A stretch of DNA of 32,834 nt, taken from positions 1 to 32,834 of the forward strand of contig JASGDF010000080.1 in NCBI GenBank assembly GCA_047607345.1. The letters run 5' to 3'. Positions 30,447-32,834 of this stretch are shown piece after piece. The notes beneath the pieces were generated by a model. The model had not been told where the DNA came from, made no database searches, and saw only the letters and a list, made by a program, of their open reading frames with translations. This DNA is from Pseudomonas_S sp047607345 (GTDB lineage Bacteria; Pseudomonadota; Gammaproteobacteria; Xanthomonadales; Xanthomonadaceae). Each line of letters begins with the position of its first letter. Within the stretch, counting starts at the first letter, position 1. A program made the translations under genes and the position numbers.

Positions 30447-32834
30447 TCATGCCTGTGTCCACGGCGGGTTGTACTTGACCTTGAGCGTTCGCACCGCCGG
30501 GTCGGCGCGCAGGTTGTCGATCAGTTGCGGGTCGATGCGGACCGCGCCGCTGCCGTTCAGGTCCAGCATGCCAGCCACCCCGCCCTTGGGCGAGCGCAGC
30601 AGCAGGTCCAGGCGCAGGGGGGTGCGGCCGGGCCGGTGGCGGGCCAGCAGCGCGTCGATGCGCTGCCAGGCCTGGCGGTCGCGCAGATCCAGCCGCAGCA
30701 TCAGCCGCTGGGCGTGCTCGGCGCAGACCTTTTCGTAGTCCCAGCACTGGCGGATGCGCAGGCTGTAGCCGCCGTTGAACTCGTCCTCGCGCAGGCCGCC
30801 CTTGACGATCAGGATCCGGTCGCGGGTCAGCAGGTCGCCGAACTCGGCCATCGCGTCGGAGAACGCCGAGCATTCGACCCGGCCGCGGCCGTCCTCCAAC
30901 TGCACGAACACCTGGCTGTCACCCTTGCGGCGCACCCCGACCACCTGGCCGGCCAGGATCGCGCTGACCTCCGGCCGCCAGGCGCGCTTCTCGCCATCGC
31001 CACCGCCACCGCCACGCTGCTGCGAGGCGACGATCCGTTCCAGCGCGCTCAGGTCGCAGCCGACCAGCTCCTTCACTTCCTCGCGGTACGGGTCGAACGG
31101 ATGGCCGCTGAGGTAGAAGCCCAGGGTGTCGCGCTCGCCATCGAGCAGCTGGCGCAGCCCCCATTCGTCGGTCTCCGGCAGTTCGACCTGCAAGTCGTCG
31201 CTGCCGGCGGCGGAACCGAACATGTCGACGATGCCGGCATCGCGGTTCTTGTTGATCTGGTCGACCGCCTTCATCGCCTCGGGGATCTGCAGCATCAGCG
31301 AGGCGCGGTTCTTGCCCAGCGCATCCAGCGCGCCGGCATGGACCAGGGCTTCGAGCGCGCGCTTGTTGAGCTTGCCCGAGTCCACGCGCTTGCAGAAATC
31401 GAACAGGTCGGAGAACCCGTGGCCGTCCTGGCGCGCGGCGACGATGGATTCGCACACGCTCTGGCCGACGCCCTTCACCGCGCCGATCCCGTAGCGGATG
31501 GTGTCGGCGGTGGTGGCGACGAACATGAAGTCGGAGTGGTTCACGTCTGGCGGCAGCACGCTCAGGCCGAGGCCGCGGGTCTCGTCGAGGAAGCCGACCA
31601 CCTTGTCGGTCTTGTCCATGTCCGAGGACAGCGTGGCGGCCATGAACTCGGCCGGGTAGTGGCGCTTGAGCCAGGCGGTCTGGTAGCTGACCAGCGCATA
31701 GGCGGCGGCGTGCGACTTGTTGAAGCCGTAGCCGGCGAACTTCTCCATCAGGTCGAAGATCTCGTCGGCCTTGGGGCCGTCCACGCCGCCCTTGGCCGCG
31801 CCCTCGCGGAAGATCTCGCGGTGCTTGGCCATCTCGGCCGGCACCTTCTTGCCCATCGCGCGGCGCAGCAGGTCGGCGCCGCCCAGCGAGTAGCCGCCGA
31901 CGATCTGCGCCATCTGCATCACCTGCTCCTGGTACACCATGATGCCGTAGGTGTCCTTCAGGATCGCTTCGGTGCGCGGGTCGGGGTAGATGATCTCCTC
32001 CTGCCCGTGCTTGCGCGCGTTGAAGGAGGGGATCAGGTCCATCGGGCCGGGGCGGTACAGCGACACCAGCGCGATCAGGTCCTCGAAGCGGTCGGGGCGG
32101 GCGTCCTTCAGCAGCCGGCGCATGCCCGAGGATTCGAACTGGAACACCGCGCCAGTGTTGCCCGAGGCGAAGATGTCGCGGTAGGTCGGCACGTCGTCGA
32201 GCGGGATCGCGGCGATGTCCACCGGCGGGATGCCGGCGCGCGCGTGGCGCTGGTTGATCGCCTTCACTGCCCAGTCGATGATCGTCAGCGTGCGCAGGCC
32301 GAGGAAGTCGAACTTGACCAGGCCGACTTCTTCCACGTCGTTCTTGTCGAACTGGGTGACCGGGTTCCTACCGCGCCCGCCCTCGTCGTGTTCGGCGAAC
32401 AGCGGGCAGAACTCGCTCAGCGGCTCCGGCGCGATCACCACGCCGCCGGCGTGCTTGCCGGCGTTGCGGGTCAGGTCTTCCAGCTGGCGCGCCAGGTCCA
32501 TCAGGTCGCGCACGTCGTCCTCGACCTGGTAGCGCTGGATCAGCTCCGGCGCGGCCATCTCCGCGTCCTTGCCTTCGCCCATCGCATCCTTGAGGGTGAT
32601 GCCGAGGATGTTGGGGATCAGCTTGGCGACGCCGTCCACCAGGCCGTACGGGAAGCCGAGCACGCGCCCGGCATCGCGCACCACTGCCTTGGCCGCCATG
32701 GTGCCGTAGGTGATGATCTGGCTGACCCGCTCGCGCCCGTACTTGCGCGCGACGTAGTCGATCACCTCGTCGCGGCGGTCCATGCAGAAGTCGATGTCGA
32801 AGTCCGGCATCGACACGCGCTCGGGGTTGAGGAA
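30447..32834 (-). CDS. dnaE: DNA polymerase III alpha subunit, C-terminal two thirds
   Basis: The 3' part of dnaE (about 795 residues) is open to the window edge. The first visible residues, FLNPERVSMPDFDIDFCMDR, hold the two catalytic aspartates of the palm (E. coli Asp401 and Asp403), and FDFLGLRTLTIID holds the third (Asp555). Downstream are GGVVIAPEPLSEF, FQFESSGMRRLL, YRPGPMDLIPSF, the DLLRRAMGKK and GYGFNKSHAAAYALVSYQTA segments, the helix-hairpin-helix region, and an OB fold (VSAILAGQVVGVRRKG, CSAFSDAMAEF). It ends with a tau-binding-type tail. The N-terminal PHP domain lies outside. No sign of disruption is seen. Confidence 0.97.
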   Translation of the reverse strand, partial: FLNPERVSMPDFDIDFCMDRRDEVIDYVARKYGRERVSQIITYGTMAAKAVVRDAGRVLGFPYGLVDGVAKLIPNILGITLKDAMGEGKDAEMAAPELIQRYQVEDDVRDLMDLARQLEDLTRNAGKHAGGVVIAPEPLSEFCPLFAEHDEGGRGRNPVTQFDKNDVEEVGLVKFDFLGLRTLTIIDWAVKAINQRHARAGIPPVDIAAIPLDDVPTYRDIFASGNTGAVFQFESSGMRRLLKDARPDRFEDLIALVSLYRPGPMDLIPSFNARKHGQEEIIYPDPRTEAILKDTYGIMVYQEQVMQMAQIVGGYSLGGADLLRRAMGKKVPAEMAKHREIFREGAAKGGVDGPKADEIFDLMEKFAGYGFNKSHAAAYALVSYQTAWLKRHYPAEFMAATLSSDMDKTDKVVGFLDETRGLGLSVLPPDVNHSDFMFVATTADTIRYGIGAVKGVGQSVCESIVAARQDGHGFSDLFDFCKRVDSGKLNKRALEALVHAGALDALGKNRASLMLQIPEAMKAVDQINKNRDAGIVDMFGSAAGSDDLQVELPETDEWGLRQLLDGERDTLGFYLSGHPFDPYREEVKELVGCDLSALERIVASQQRGGGGGDGEKRAWRPEVSAILAGQVVGVRRKGDSQVFVQLEDGRGRVECSAFSDAMAEFGDLLTRDRILIVKGGLREDEFNGGYSLRIRQCWDYEKVCAEHAQRLMLRLDLRDRQAWQRIDALLARHRPGRTPLRLDLLLRSPKGGVAGMLDLNGSGAVRIDPQLIDNLRADPAVRTLKVKYNPPWTQA

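Noticed and set aside
1..32834. Prophage, genomic island or defence system
   Set aside because: No integrase, transposase, tRNA, phage structural gene or defence-type operon is seen; the one toxin-antitoxin pair is isolated and broken.

Overview
The window is chromosomal DNA of a high-GC gammaproteobacterium, most likely a member of the Xanthomonadaceae (Xanthomonas/Lysobacter/Luteimonas group; the genus cannot be settled by eye). The evidence is the GC-rich third codon positions, the gene families present (an orphan soluble RnfB near metG, a DUF885 peptidase, VirJ/AcvB with MprF, HemJ, accA near dnaE) and the small palindromic intergenic repeats typical of this family (GTAG...CTAC hairpins, GGGATTC heptamer arrays, GTAGGAGCGACT ends). 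Most of it is core housekeeping sequence. I see no rRNA, tRNA, CRISPR array, prophage or transposase gene.

Layout. 1-2012 (minus): two alanine-rich lipoproteins, the first cut by the window edge, then a thiolase. 2183-6602: leucine dehydrogenase, DUF2789, a YbiI-type zinc finger (plus), a short MscS-like channel and an acyl-CoA synthetase. 6880-9018: a 60-residue protein (minus), then YjdM, ThpR and a cysteine-rich 60-residue protein (plus). 9107-14117: VirJ/AcvB and an Fe(II)/2-oxoglutarate oxygenase (plus) converging on mprF (minus). 14343-15382 (plus): a frameshifted DUF998 membrane gene and a Rid protein. 15559-18209 (minus): a sulfite-oxidase-like protein, a soluble RnfB, a toxin-antitoxin pair with a broken toxin, and a HAD phosphatase. 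18303-24573 (minus): metG, DUF2147, DUF885 peptidase, YhhQ and DUF502. 24889-25500 (plus): a PadR regulator and a short membrane protein that looks like a remnant of its usual partner. 25599-27756 (minus): PHA depolymerase and a methyltransferase. 27829-28281 (plus): hemJ. 28412-32834 (minus): accA, a lipoprotein and the 3' part of dnaE, which runs off the window.

How the genes fit together. Acyl-CoA and storage metabolism recurs (thiolase, leucine dehydrogenase, acyl-CoA synthetase, PHA depolymerase, AccA), but as separate transcription units. The tightest functional cluster is the lysyl-phosphatidylglycerol set: MprF makes the lipid, a VirJ/AcvB hydrolase removes it, and an oxygenase of unknown substrate lies 8 bp behind virJ.

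The less ordinary content is (i) two single-indel gene disruptions, one in a CG-dinucleotide run (DUF998) and one in a G run (PIN toxin); (ii) several families of small structured repeats, one abutting a start codon in place of a Shine-Dalgarno sequence; (iii) a 13-G homopolymer upstream of the padR gene; and (iv) the VirJ-oxygenase-MprF grouping. I found no system that I can claim is wholly undescribed.
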